A DNA stretch of 64,000 bases from Flavobacterium gelatinilyticum (GTDB taxonomy: Bacteria; Bacteroidota; Bacteroidia; Flavobacteriales; Flavobacteriaceae): contig NZ_CP114287.1 in NCBI RefSeq assembly GCF_027111295.1, positions 248,001-312,000 of the forward strand. Reading direction: 5' to 3'. Shown here piece by piece: positions 46,658-55,134 of this stretch. Below the pieces are notes generated by a model, which had not been told where the DNA came from, searched no databases, and was given only the letters and a program-made list of their open reading frames with translations. The position numbers and the translations under genes were made by a program. Each line of letters opens with the position of its first letter. The stretch's first letter is position 1.

Positions 46658-47304
46658 TGGAATACTTTAATTTTCATACCCATCAATTTACAAATCAGTC
46701 CGATATACTGGAATTAGTCAATCAATATCCGCAGGAATTTGATTCGTTAATCCCATTTTATTCAATAGGAATCCATCCGTGGTATATTAAAGAGGATCAA
46801 ATTGATGCAGAATTGAAAATTATTGAAGAAAAATTACAGATCGAAAATTGTCTGGCTTTGGGCGAATGCGGTTTAGATAAACGAATTGAACTGGCTCTTG
46901 ACATGCAGATTCCGGTTTTTGAAAAACAATTGGCTTTAGCCGAAAAATATAAAAAACCTGTTGTAATTCATTGTGTTGCTGCTTTTCAGGAAATAATTGC
47001 AGTAAAAAAGAAACTGAATATTTCGGTTCCGATGATTATTCATGGTTTTTCAAAAAATATTCAGGTTGCAGAACAATTAATTAAGGAAGGATTTTATATT
47101 TCATTCGGTAAATATTTGCTGAAGAATCCGGATTTAAAAACCGTTTTTCAGAATGTTCCAAACGATCGTTTTTTTCTTGAAACTGATACAATCGAAGAAA
47201 GTATTAAAGAGGTTTATGATCTCGCAGCAGAATATAAAAAATTAAATTTAAAAGAATTACAGGCGATTATTTCAAGTAATTATAAAGATGTTTTTGAAAC
47301 CTGA
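46657..47304 (+). CDS. TatD-family metal-dependent hydrolase
   Basis: A 215-residue TIM-barrel hydrolase. Metal ligands are visible in NFHTHQF (H7, H9), GECGLD (Glu), VVIHCV (His), IIHGF (His) and LETDT (Asp). It is a little shorter than E. coli TatD (260), as in related small TatD proteins of Bacteroidota. These are 3' exonucleases or phosphoesterases in the cytosol. It is coupled to the DUF1684 gene by a one-base overlap and probably in one operon with tcdA. Confidence 0.88.
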   Translation: MEYFNFHTHQFTNQSDILELVNQYPQEFDSLIPFYSIGIHPWYIKEDQIDAELKIIEEKLQIENCLALGECGLDKRIELALDMQIPVFEKQLALAEKYKKPVVIHCVAAFQEIIAVKKKLNISVPMIIHGFSKNIQVAEQLIKEGFYISFGKYLLKNPDLKTVFQNVPNDRFFLETDTIEESIKEVYDLAAEYKKLNLKELQAIISSNYKDVFET

Positions 47305-47359
47305 AACTTGAAACCTGAAACAAAAAATAATAAACTTAAAAAACAACAAAAGGGAATAT

Positions 47360-48082
47360 ATGGCAGAATGGACAGAAAGAGCCGAGCTTTTATTTACAAA
47401 AGAAGGATTAGACAATTTGCGTAATGCAAATGTTTTGGTAGTAGGATTAGGAGGAGTAGGATCGTTTGCAGCAGAATTTTTAGCAAGAGCCGGAGTTGGA
47501 AACATGACTATTGTAGACGGTGATGTGGTAGATATTACCAATATTAACAGACAGCTGCCTGCTTTACATTCGACTGTTGGCGAACCAAAAATTAAAATTG
47601 TAGGCGATCGTTTAATGGATATTAATCCGGAATTGAACTTAACACGTGTTCAGGAATTTTTGTCTCCGGAAAGAGCTTTTGAAATCGTTTCTGCAGATTT
47701 TGATTATGTTTTGGACTGTATTGACAGTATTACACCAAAATTGAATTTAATTATCGCTGCAAAACGTAAAAGAGTAAAAATCATCAGCAGTATGGGAGCA
47801 GGAGGAAAGATGCTGGCTTCTAAAGTAAAAGTGGCTGATATTTCTAAAACCATCAATTGCTATTTCTCTAAAACGATTCGTAAAAGGTTAAAAGCGGTTC
47901 AAATTAACAAATTGAAAGTTGTTTTTTCATCTGAAATCCAAAACGAAAAAAGCCTGAAATTAACAGACGGAAAAAATTTCAAAAAATCTTTCTACGGAAC
48001 CAACAGCTATATGCCGGGATTATTTGGCCTTCATGCCGCTGAAACAGTTATTCGTTATTTGATTGCGAAAAAAGAAGAGTAG
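47360..48082 (+). CDS. tcdA: tRNA threonylcarbamoyladenosine dehydratase
   Basis: A 240-residue E1-like (ThiF/MoeB) enzyme that forms cyclic t6A at position 37 of ANN-decoding tRNAs using ATP. The nucleotide loop VVGLGGVGSFAAEFLARAG, the Arg/Asn of DITNINRQLPAL, VLDCIDSITPKLNLI and a final PGLFGLHAAETVIRYL are all typical. It lacks the C-x2-C zinc pair of MoeB, as expected for TcdA. A 55-bp gap to the TatD gene holds a GAAACCTGAAAC-type short repeat. Confidence 0.9.
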   Translation: MAEWTERAELLFTKEGLDNLRNANVLVVGLGGVGSFAAEFLARAGVGNMTIVDGDVVDITNINRQLPALHSTVGEPKIKIVGDRLMDINPELNLTRVQEFLSPERAFEIVSADFDYVLDCIDSITPKLNLIIAAKRKRVKIISSMGAGGKMLASKVKVADISKTINCYFSKTIRKRLKAVQINKLKVVFSSEIQNEKSLKLTDGKNFKKSFYGTNSYMPGLFGLHAAETVIRYLIAKKEE

Positions 48083-48118
48083 TTTAGTTGTAGTTTCGAT
48101 TCTCAGAAATAAAGAATA

Positions 48119-48157
48119 ACAACTTAGCCTCTTAGTCCCTCAGAACCTTAGCACCTT
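48119..48157 (+). repeat. TTAG-rich leader repeat upstream of the HAD gene
   Basis: About ten-base steps, ACTTAGCCTC, TTAGTCCCTC, AGAACC, TTAGCACC, just before an A-run and the ATG at 48167. The words CCCTCAGAACCT and TTAGCACCTT recur in the leader of the UbiA gene near 62864-62887 (opposite strand). Confidence 0.55.
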
Positions 48158-48166
48158 TAAAAAAAA

Positions 48167-48829
48167 ATGATTAAAACAGTAATTTTTGATATGGACGGCG
48201 TAATTGTCGATACAGAACCCGTTCATCGTTATGCTTATTACAAGCAATTTACAGAATTAAATATCGAAGTGCCGGAAGAAATGTATACATCGTTTACCGG
48301 TCTTTCAACGCGAAATACTTTTCAGACTTTAAAAGGGAATTTTCCGTCTGTAGAGCATGAAGTAGAAGATTTGATTCAATGGAAAAGAAATATTTTCAAC
48401 GATGCTTTTGATACCAAAGAAGATTTATATCTACTGGATGGTGTTGAAGATTTGATTAAAGATTTATATGCAAACGGAATTCAGTTAATTCTGGCTTCAT
48501 CTGCATCAAAAGTTACAATAGAACGCGTTTTTACGAGATTTAATCTGCATCAGTATTTTTCTCATATCGTAAGCGGTGAAGATTTCCCGCAATCGAAGCC
48601 AAATCCGGCGATTTTTATTCATGCTGCTTCATTGTCAATTGCTCCAAAAGAGGAATGTATTATTATAGAGGACAGTACAAATGGTATAAAAGCAGCAAAA
48701 GGAGCAGGGATTTTTTGTGTAGGTTACCGAAGCGAACATTCAAATTTACAGGATTATTCAGAAGCTGATATTGTGATCAATCACTTTAGTGAATTAAATG
48801 CAGAAAAAATATCACAGTTAAAGTCCTGA
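48167..48829 (+). CDS. HAD-superfamily phosphatase, beta-phosphoglucomutase-like
   Basis: A 220-residue HAD hydrolase (subfamily IA). Motif I is DMDGVIVDTE, with both Asp and the residue +2 Asp; the cap begins about residue 15. Motif II is LASSAS, motif III the Lys in SKPNP and motif IV IIIEDSTNG. It is a cytosolic sugar-phosphate phosphatase or mutase; the Glu after D-x-D-G-V-I-x-D-T is compatible with PGM-type enzymes. The exact substrate cannot be told. Confidence 0.85.
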   Translation: MIKTVIFDMDGVIVDTEPVHRYAYYKQFTELNIEVPEEMYTSFTGLSTRNTFQTLKGNFPSVEHEVEDLIQWKRNIFNDAFDTKEDLYLLDGVEDLIKDLYANGIQLILASSASKVTIERVFTRFNLHQYFSHIVSGEDFPQSKPNPAIFIHAASLSIAPKEECIIIEDSTNGIKAAKGAGIFCVGYRSEHSNLQDYSEADIVINHFSELNAEKISQLKS

Positions 48830-48868
48830 ATTATATAAAATTTAACATTCGTTCGCTGATTGAATTTG

Positions 48869-48876
48869 TAAATTTG
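48869..48876 (+). promoter_or_regulatory. -7 element TAAATTTG for the DUF2911 gene
   Basis: An exact TAnnTTTG, 26 bp before ATG 48903. There is no clear -33 TTG. Confidence 0.5.
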
Positions 48877-48902
48877 AAAAAAACAAAAATTAAACATTAA
48901 TA

Positions 48903-49745
48903 ATGAAAAAACTACTTATTGCATTAGCGATCATATTGGCTCCTTTTGCATCTGATGCACAGGTAAAAACGCCACAGGCAAGTCCAAAAGCTTATATAAA
49001 ACAAACAGTTGGTTTAACGGATGTTGAAGTTACTTATTCTAGACCGGGAGCCAGAGGAAGAGCTGTGTTTGGAAATTTAGTTCCGTTTGGTAAATTATGG
49101 AGAACAGGTGCTAACGAAAACACTATCATTAATTTTAGTGATGATGTTGTTATCGACGGAAAAACACTGAAAAAAGGTAAATACTCTATTTATACAATTC
49201 CGAAAATCGAAAGCTGGGAAGTGATTTTCTATCTTTCTACAGACAACTGGGGACTACCTGAAAACTGGAGCGATGCTTATGTTGCTTTAAGAACTACTGT
49301 AAAAGAAAATGCACTGCCAACTCCTGTTGAGAGTTTTACAATTGGCATTAACGGGTTAGATCCTAATTTTGCTTATTTGGAGATGTCATGGGAAAACTCG
49401 CATGTAGCTTTAAAATTTGAAGTTCCTACAGCTAAAACAGCAACGGCAAGTATCGAAAAGACTTTAGCAGGACCAAGCTGGAATGATTATTTTGCATCTG
49501 CCCAATATATTTTCTCTTCAAACGGAAATATCGAAACTGCAAGAACATATGTAGATAAAGCATTAGATATGAGTGCCGAAAAACCTTTTTATGTATCTAG
49601 ATTAAAATCATTAATCCAGGCAAAACAAGGTGATAAAAAAGGAGCTGTTGAAACTGCAAAAATTTCTTTGGCAGGAGCAGAAGCAGCAAACAATCAGGAT
49701 TACGTTAAAATGAATAAAGACAGTATCGCTGAGTGGAGCAGATAA
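48903..49745 (+). CDS. DUF2911 family secreted protein
   Basis: A 280-residue protein with a signal peptide (LLIALAIILAPFASDAQ) and a DUF2911 domain. Typical strings are VTYSRPGARGRAVFGNLVPFGKLWRTGANENT, KGKYSIYTIPKIESWEVIF and LEMSWENSHV. The C-terminal third (SWNDYFASAQYIFSSNGNIETARTYVDKAL...) looks like helical TPR-type repeats. The role is unknown; the family is frequent in Bacteroidota and Acidobacteria. It is a single gene with a terminator. Confidence 0.88.
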   Translation: MKKLLIALAIILAPFASDAQVKTPQASPKAYIKQTVGLTDVEVTYSRPGARGRAVFGNLVPFGKLWRTGANENTIINFSDDVVIDGKTLKKGKYSIYTIPKIESWEVIFYLSTDNWGLPENWSDAYVALRTTVKENALPTPVESFTIGINGLDPNFAYLEMSWENSHVALKFEVPTAKTATASIEKTLAGPSWNDYFASAQYIFSSNGNIETARTYVDKALDMSAEKPFYVSRLKSLIQAKQGDKKGAVETAKISLAGAEAANNQDYVKMNKDSIAEWSR

Positions 49746-49768
49746 TTTCTTAAAATTTCAATATATAA

Positions 49769-49808
49769 AAATCCAAATTCTAACGTTGTTAGGATTTGGA
49801 TTTTTTTT
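49769..49808 (+). terminator. Terminator after the DUF2911 gene
   Basis: AAATCCAAATTCTAAC/GTTAGGATTTGGATTT, a 16-bp stem with one G-U pair and a three-base loop, then nine T in total. Confidence 0.85.
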
Positions 49809-49835
49809 TCGGGTTGCAAGCTGCACTAAATTTAA

Positions 49836-50465
49836 TTAATTCATACTGGGAGGTTCAGGAATTTTAATGGTTCTTTTTATTTTCTTTACAATCAAAAGAT
49901 AAAAAGTGATACCTCCCAAAATAATAAGTAAAGCGATTTGCAGTTGTCCAAGACTGTTGTTTTTGCTGTACATGGCATTGGCTGCTGCCAGTTTAAGTTT
50001 TCCTTCCTCAATCTGAATCTGCGATAGCAATTCTAATGTTTTTAAAGCTTCAGAACTGGAATTAGCAATTTTGTCCCAGTTTTTGTTGGCAGCCTGTCTA
50101 TTAATTTCTTTACAGGAGTTCAGAAAAGCATCAAAATATTGTTTTTCTTTATTGGTAAGAACCGTTTTTGCGTACAAATCATCAATATTATGAATAATAT
50201 CCAAAGTATGAATGATTTCGTCTTTTTTAATATTATCACTTAAATCCAGCTTTTCAGCTTCGGCTTTAATAAAATGAAGTTGTTTGGAATACTGAAAAAT
50301 ATAATGCGCTACAACCAGACGGTCTTTGTAAATAGCATTTATATTTTCGTTGACATTTTTGGAATTCAGCAGTGTATTAAAATTTCCAAGTAAAATTAAT
50401 AGCATTACAATCAGTAATATAAAAGCCGCTTTGGTTTTATTACTGTATTTTTTCAAATCTTTCAT
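49836..50465 (-). CDS. Membrane protein with 4HB_MCP-like sensor domain
   Basis: A 209-residue protein: a short cytosolic head, a first membrane helix (AAFILLIVMLLILLGNF, about 13-29), a helical periplasmic region (about 30-170) resembling the four-helix-bundle sensor of chemoreceptors, and a second membrane helix (IALLIILGGITFYLLIV). A short basic tail ends KIPEPPSMN. It has no HAMP, kinase or methyl-accepting domain, so it cannot signal alone. It is a stand-alone sensor or binding module. A TATCTTTG element lies upstream on its strand (50498-50491). Confidence 0.75.
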   Translation of the reverse strand: MKDLKKYSNKTKAAFILLIVMLLILLGNFNTLLNSKNVNENINAIYKDRLVVAHYIFQYSKQLHFIKAEAEKLDLSDNIKKDEIIHTLDIIHNIDDLYAKTVLTNKEKQYFDAFLNSCKEINRQAANKNWDKIANSSSEALKTLELLSQIQIEEGKLKLAAANAMYSKNNSLGQLQIALLIILGGITFYLLIVKKIKRTIKIPEPPSMN

Positions 50466-50546
50466 AACGCTTTATTTTGAAGTACCTTCTCAAAGATAAA
50501 GATTTTGTATCAGAAGTTTGATTGTAGATTTGAAAATTATAAATGT

Positions 50547-50588
50547 AAATATCTTTGTCAGAATACCAGGACTCTGACAAAGATATTT
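50547..50588 (-). terminator. 16-bp perfect hairpin after the symporter gene
   Basis: AAATATCTTTGTCAGA and its exact complement enclose a 10-nt loop, immediately downstream of the symporter stop at 50598. The following bases on the minus strand are only partly T-rich. Confidence 0.75.
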
Positions 50589-50597
50589 AATAAAGTA

Positions 50598-52319
50598 TTA
50601 GTTTTCAGTGATTTCTGAATTGGTTTTTCCTTTAAAGAATAAAAGCTGTAATAAAAGCGACAATATAATTGTTAAAATAGCGCCAATAAAATTCAGCCAT
50701 AAATAACCTAATTTTTCCTGGCTGTAAATCATATAATAATAAATTCCGAAAATCGTCAGCTGACTGATAATCGCACTGATGAACATAGGTTTTGCTGTTA
50801 CCTTTTTAAGATAAAAACCAACAAGGAAAATACCTAAAACTGTACCGTAAAATATAGAACCAATGATATTTACAAGCTGGATTAAGTTTTCGAACAAAGT
50901 TCCCACACAGGCAAAAAGTATGGCTACAACTCCCCAGAACAAAGTGAAAAATTTAGTCGCATTAAGATAATGCTTTTCGGATTTTTCGGTTTTGATGTTT
51001 CGTTTGTAAATATCAATTGCGGTGGTCGAGGCCAAAGCGGTTAAACCCGAAGCAGTTGACGACATGGCAGCAGAAAGAATCACAGCAAGTAGTAACCCGA
51101 TTAAACCTTTTGGCAGATAATGAAGAATGAAATGAAAGAATACATAATCTTTATCGTTTGTTTCGCTGTTACTGTCGGCTTTTGAAATGATTTCTTTCGC
51201 TTTATCACGCAAATCTTTTTCTTTATTCGATAAGGCTACCATTTCTTTACGAAGAATAGGATTGTCATAATCCTGATTCAGCTGGTCTATATACAGCAGA
51301 TTAATTACTTTTTTATCTTCAGAAAGTGTATTGAGCTTCTTTTCCAGAGCGTGATACTCATTCTTATAAACTGATTTTTCAATCGTTGTTTTATTATTCG
51401 GATTAAAATTTAAAGGAACAGGATTGAACTGAAAAAAAACAAAAACCATAACTCCCGTAAGCAGAATAAAGAACTGCATAGGAACTTTTAGAAGTCCGTT
51501 CATGATTAATCCCATCTGGCTTTCGCGGACTGATTTACCGGATAAATAACGTCCAACCTGAGACTGATCTGTTCCAAAATAAGCTAATGCAAGAAAGAAA
51601 CCTCCGGTTATACCGCTCCAAAAAGTGTATTTTTCTTCGGGATTAAAAGAAAAATCAACAATATTCATTTTATCATTGGCACCTGCAATATGCAGTGCGC
51701 TCGTAAAAGTCATATCGTTAGGAAGGTAGTGCAGAATCAGGAAAAACGTAATAAACATTCCCGACATAATCACAAACATTTGCTGTTTTTGAGTTACGTT
51801 TACTGCTTTCGTTCCACCCGAAAACGTATAGATAATTACCATTACCCCAATAATAATATTCATTATCGTTAAGTTCCAGCCCAAAAGTGCTGACAAAATG
51901 ATAGCCGGGGCATAAATAGTAAGTCCGGTTCCTAAACCTCTTTGCACTAAAAAAAGAATAGCGGCAAGCGAGCGCGTCTTTACATCAAATCGTCTTTCTA
52001 AAAATTCGTAAGCTGTAAAAACCTTGGCTTTGTGGTATAATGGGATAAAGGTGTAACAGATAACAATCATGGCGATTGGCAGACCAAAATAGAACTGTAC
52101 AAAACCCATTCCGTCATGATATGCCTGTCCGGGAGTTGAAAGAAAGGTAATGGCACTGGCCTGTGTGGCCATAACAGAAAGGCCCACGGTATACCACGGT
52201 GTTTCGTTATTGCCTAAAATAAAATCTTCGACATTTTTACTGCCTCTGGTTTTCCATGAACCATATCCAACAATAAAAAGTAATGTAACAATAAGTACGA
52301 TCCAGTCAAATAGCTGCAT
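50598..52319 (-). CDS. Sodium:solute symporter (SSS family)
   Basis: A 573-residue inner-membrane transporter with 13-14 helices. The SSS signatures are GFVQFYFGLPIAM, FGTDQSQVGRYLSGKSVRESQMG and SSTASGLTALASTTAIDIY. A long loop (about 310-385, Lys/Asp-rich) interrupts the helices and is cytosolic or periplasmic. It likely imports a sugar, sialic acid or similar solute with Na+. It is last in a very tight operon: PIG-L deacetylase, 35-residue membrane peptide, symporter, with three-base gaps. Deacetylation of an amino sugar followed by uptake would fit, by inference. Confidence 0.88.
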   Translation of the reverse strand: MQLFDWIVLIVTLLFIVGYGSWKTRGSKNVEDFILGNNETPWYTVGLSVMATQASAITFLSTPGQAYHDGMGFVQFYFGLPIAMIVICYTFIPLYHKAKVFTAYEFLERRFDVKTRSLAAILFLVQRGLGTGLTIYAPAIILSALLGWNLTIMNIIIGVMVIIYTFSGGTKAVNVTQKQQMFVIMSGMFITFFLILHYLPNDMTFTSALHIAGANDKMNIVDFSFNPEEKYTFWSGITGGFFLALAYFGTDQSQVGRYLSGKSVRESQMGLIMNGLLKVPMQFFILLTGVMVFVFFQFNPVPLNFNPNNKTTIEKSVYKNEYHALEKKLNTLSEDKKVINLLYIDQLNQDYDNPILRKEMVALSNKEKDLRDKAKEIISKADSNSETNDKDYVFFHFILHYLPKGLIGLLLAVILSAAMSSTASGLTALASTTAIDIYKRNIKTEKSEKHYLNATKFFTLFWGVVAILFACVGTLFENLIQLVNIIGSIFYGTVLGIFLVGFYLKKVTAKPMFISAIISQLTIFGIYYYMIYSQEKLGYLWLNFIGAILTIILSLLLQLLFFKGKTNSEITEN

Positions 52320-52322
52320 AGG

Positions 52323-52430
52323 TTATGAGTATAATTGCATGATTAAGAAAAAAATAGCAATATAAATTGCATTAGCCACCAAAACATAGGTGTAATTCTT
52401 TTCCCATTTTTTTGTTTTTTTAGCGTCCAT
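52323..52430 (-). CDS. 35-residue membrane peptide in symporter operon
   Basis: An overlooked small gene starting ATG 52430 (MDAKKTKKWEKNYTYVLVAN) and ending in a TAA at 52323. It has a basic N-terminus and one membrane helix (TYVLVANAIYIAIFFLIMQLY). It lies exactly three bases after the PIG-L stop and three bases before the symporter ATG, so it is embedded in the operon and likely translated by coupling. By analogy with tiny auxiliary subunits of transporters, it may stabilise or regulate the symporter. That role is inferred. Confidence 0.75.
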   Translation of the reverse strand: MDAKKTKKWEKNYTYVLVANAIYIAIFFLIMQLYS

Positions 52431-52433
52431 ATT

Positions 52434-54965
52434 TTATTGTTTTATGTCTTGTTTAGGAGCTTCTACAGGTTGTTTCAGCGAAATGATATTCGATAATAAT
52501 CGGTAAGCTCCGGAAACACCCTCAGGTAATTCTCTAAAGAAACTCAAACCGGTATAAATGTAATATCCTTTTCCGTATGGAGCAACCAGTAAAGCACCAT
52601 CTTTAGCCGATTCGCCTTTATCATGCGATGAAATAATAGGAGTGAAGGCAGGATCATATTGATTCGGATAATACAAGCCTTGTTCCTGCGTCCAGCCTTC
52701 GAAATCTTTGGCTGTAATTTTGTTTGGCGTATTTAAAACCGGATGATTTGGCGCCAGAAAAGTGATTTTTGCATTTTCCTCAGTCACACGATCATTAGAT
52801 AGTTTTAAGGGATAAGGTGCTATTTTATCGGTTACGAGTTTTCCGTTTGTATTGTACTGTACAATCATGTTTTTACCGCTTTTTACAAAGTTGAATAAAA
52901 TATTCTGCTTGTTAGCCAAGGCATGTACAGTGTTATACGCACGTATTCCGGTAATAACGGCACTAAAAGAATCCAATCGCTCAGGTGTAATTTCTTCCGG
53001 TTTTAAGATAGAAACTTTGTACCCCATCTGCATTAAACTCTCAGGAACTTCATCTCCCGCACCCATAATGTAGGCAATAGCATCTCCCGAAGTTTTTAAA
53101 TCAATTCGGATGCATTTGGATTCAGCTGGTTTTAAAACCATTTGTTTGGTTATATGACTGAATTCAATAATTGTCTGATCTCTGTCAAAACGTTTGTTGT
53201 CAACAACGGCTACGCTTTTTGCTGTAACTTCTTCAGGATTTAAAGGAGGTGTTACTTCAAAGTAAAAAACTTGTTCTGTACCTTTTTTATCCAATGCAAA
53301 CGGAATCTGTTTTGGCGATACGCTCCAGCTTTTAGGCAATTCCAACTGTAAATTCCCTTTTAAATCATCTTTTCCGGCACGAACTTTTACCGGAATCATT
53401 TTGCTTTTTGTATCTCTAAAGACCAAAACTCTTTCGAGAATAGAAGTAGTTACTTCGGGAACAATATCAAGGAAATTATACATTTCGCCTTTTACACCGT
53501 CATTGTATTTGTAAACAACAGTGCGTTCAAAAGGAATTTCGACACCATTTATTTTAATAGTAAAAACAACTTTTACATTTCTGATAATATCCGGAACTCC
53601 AATTATTTCCTGATTTGATACAGTGTACATTCCAACCGTTGCTTTTTCTTTTAACCAATAAGGCTGTGTATATTCGATAGCATCAGGAAGCTGTAATGAT
53701 AAACTGATTCTTTGGTCGTTATTGTTTCTTAAAACCGTATTCTGAATCGTTGTTTTATTGTCCGGAAGTGTCGTAACACTTACTAACTGCATGTCAACAG
53801 CACATCTGTTAATAGCTTCAAGGCTTAAATTTACAGTGCTTCCGGGCGTTGCTTCCTGTTCGCTGGCAACAGCTTCAAGATACAAACCGGAACAAGAGGC
53901 TATGATATTTTTTACAGCTTCAGCTTTAATGGTTTTCCAGTGGCTGTCTTCTAAATTTTGAATCATTCCGTAGACTTTTACCAAATCCGGAATGCTTGCA
54001 AATGGATTATTGAAATTATATTTTGAAATAATTGACGAAATGAGATCACCAACAGGTTTTCCGTTTTTTACACGATTCCAGGAAGTATCGATTCCATCAA
54101 ACAAATCGTCTTTATTGACTGGCTTTTCACCATTGATAAGTTCTAAATATTCGGTTTCTTCGCCGCGTACACCGGTGCTTCCAAATCCTTGTGACTGGTG
54201 TCGGCTTCGGCTTAAAGCGGCAATTTCCTGATTGGATTTTCCGGTTCCGTTATAGTAAACACCCGTTTCTAATTTTGTAAACTTGGTTTTGTTAGCAGCA
54301 TCAAATTTTTCCTGGCTTCCGTAAAACCACCATGAAGGATTAAAGAACTGGCGTTTTACCTGCCATGGCTGTACATATTTTAATTGCTCAGGATAAATTT
54401 TAGGATCGTTGGTTAGTTTAAAACTCTCTACACTCAGCATTGCTGATGATGTATGATGTCCGTGTGTAGTTCCGGGAGAACGATGATCAAATCTGTTTAT
54501 GATGATATCCGGCTGAAATTTTCTGATAGTCCAGACTACATCGGCCAGGACTTTATTTTTGTCCCAAATTTCTAAAGTCTCATCCGGATTTTTTGAAAAA
54601 CCAAAATCATTGGCTCTTGAAAAAAACTGTTCACCGCCGTCTATTTTTCGGGCTTCAATTAATTCCTGAGTACGTATAACGCCCAATAATTCACGCAATT
54701 GAGGTCCAATTAAGTTTTGTCCTCCATCACCGCGGGTAAGCGATAAATATCCGGTTCTGGCATTCATTTCATTTGCCAGATACGAAATCATTCGGGTATT
54801 TTCGTCATCAGGATGCGCAGCAAGATATAAAACTGAACCTAAAAAGTTTAATTTTTTAATCTGATTGTAAATTTCGACTGAATTTGGCTTTTGCGGCTGT
54901 TGTGCAAATGAAATCTGAAAACCTATAAAAAATAGAAGAAGGATATAAACCTGTATTTTTCGCAT
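52434..54965 (-). CDS. Secreted PIG-L family deacetylase, multidomain
   Basis: An 843-residue exported protein. After the signal peptide (YILLLFFIGFQISFAQ) comes a PIG-L/LmbE domain with the zinc motif AAHPDDEN, TRGDGGQN and FDHRSPGTTHGHHTS (the second metal site). It then has a beta-rich middle region and a C-terminal Rossmann-like domain (KVSILKPEEITPERLDSFSAVITGIRAYN) resembling a glutamine-amidotransferase fold. PIG-L enzymes remove acetyl groups from N-acetylglucosamine-type sugars. It is the first gene of the operon with the membrane peptide and the symporter. Confidence 0.88.
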   Translation of the reverse strand: MRKIQVYILLLFFIGFQISFAQQPQKPNSVEIYNQIKKLNFLGSVLYLAAHPDDENTRMISYLANEMNARTGYLSLTRGDGGQNLIGPQLRELLGVIRTQELIEARKIDGGEQFFSRANDFGFSKNPDETLEIWDKNKVLADVVWTIRKFQPDIIINRFDHRSPGTTHGHHTSSAMLSVESFKLTNDPKIYPEQLKYVQPWQVKRQFFNPSWWFYGSQEKFDAANKTKFTKLETGVYYNGTGKSNQEIAALSRSRHQSQGFGSTGVRGEETEYLELINGEKPVNKDDLFDGIDTSWNRVKNGKPVGDLISSIISKYNFNNPFASIPDLVKVYGMIQNLEDSHWKTIKAEAVKNIIASCSGLYLEAVASEQEATPGSTVNLSLEAINRCAVDMQLVSVTTLPDNKTTIQNTVLRNNNDQRISLSLQLPDAIEYTQPYWLKEKATVGMYTVSNQEIIGVPDIIRNVKVVFTIKINGVEIPFERTVVYKYNDGVKGEMYNFLDIVPEVTTSILERVLVFRDTKSKMIPVKVRAGKDDLKGNLQLELPKSWSVSPKQIPFALDKKGTEQVFYFEVTPPLNPEEVTAKSVAVVDNKRFDRDQTIIEFSHITKQMVLKPAESKCIRIDLKTSGDAIAYIMGAGDEVPESLMQMGYKVSILKPEEITPERLDSFSAVITGIRAYNTVHALANKQNILFNFVKSGKNMIVQYNTNGKLVTDKIAPYPLKLSNDRVTEENAKITFLAPNHPVLNTPNKITAKDFEGWTQEQGLYYPNQYDPAFTPIISSHDKGESAKDGALLVAPYGKGYYIYTGLSFFRELPEGVSGAYRLLSNIISLKQPVEAPKQDIKQ

Positions 54966-54996
54966 CGTATTAGTAAATTGTTTTTTGAAATAGCTT

Positions 54997-55004
54997 CAAA
55001 AATA
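54997..55004 (-). promoter_or_regulatory. -7 element TATTTTTG for the PIG-L operon
   Basis: An exact TAnnTTTG match on the minus strand, 31 bp before ATG 54965. No -33 TTG is visible. Confidence 0.5.
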
Positions 55005-55078
55005 CTAATTATTTTACGGAACAGTATTTAAATGAAATGTTAATGCCGGTTAAATTAATTTATTTTGAAAGAAAACAA

Positions 55079-55109
55079 AAAAGCTGCCAGATTAGTACTG
55101 ACAGCTTTT
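55079..55109 (-). terminator. Terminator of the LVIVD-repeat lipoprotein gene
   Basis: AAAAGCTG/CAGCTTTT with CAG/CTG further inside. On the minus strand TTTTTTGTTTTC follows. Confidence 0.8.
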
Positions 55110-55134
55110 CGATTCTTTTTGAATTTAAACTCGG

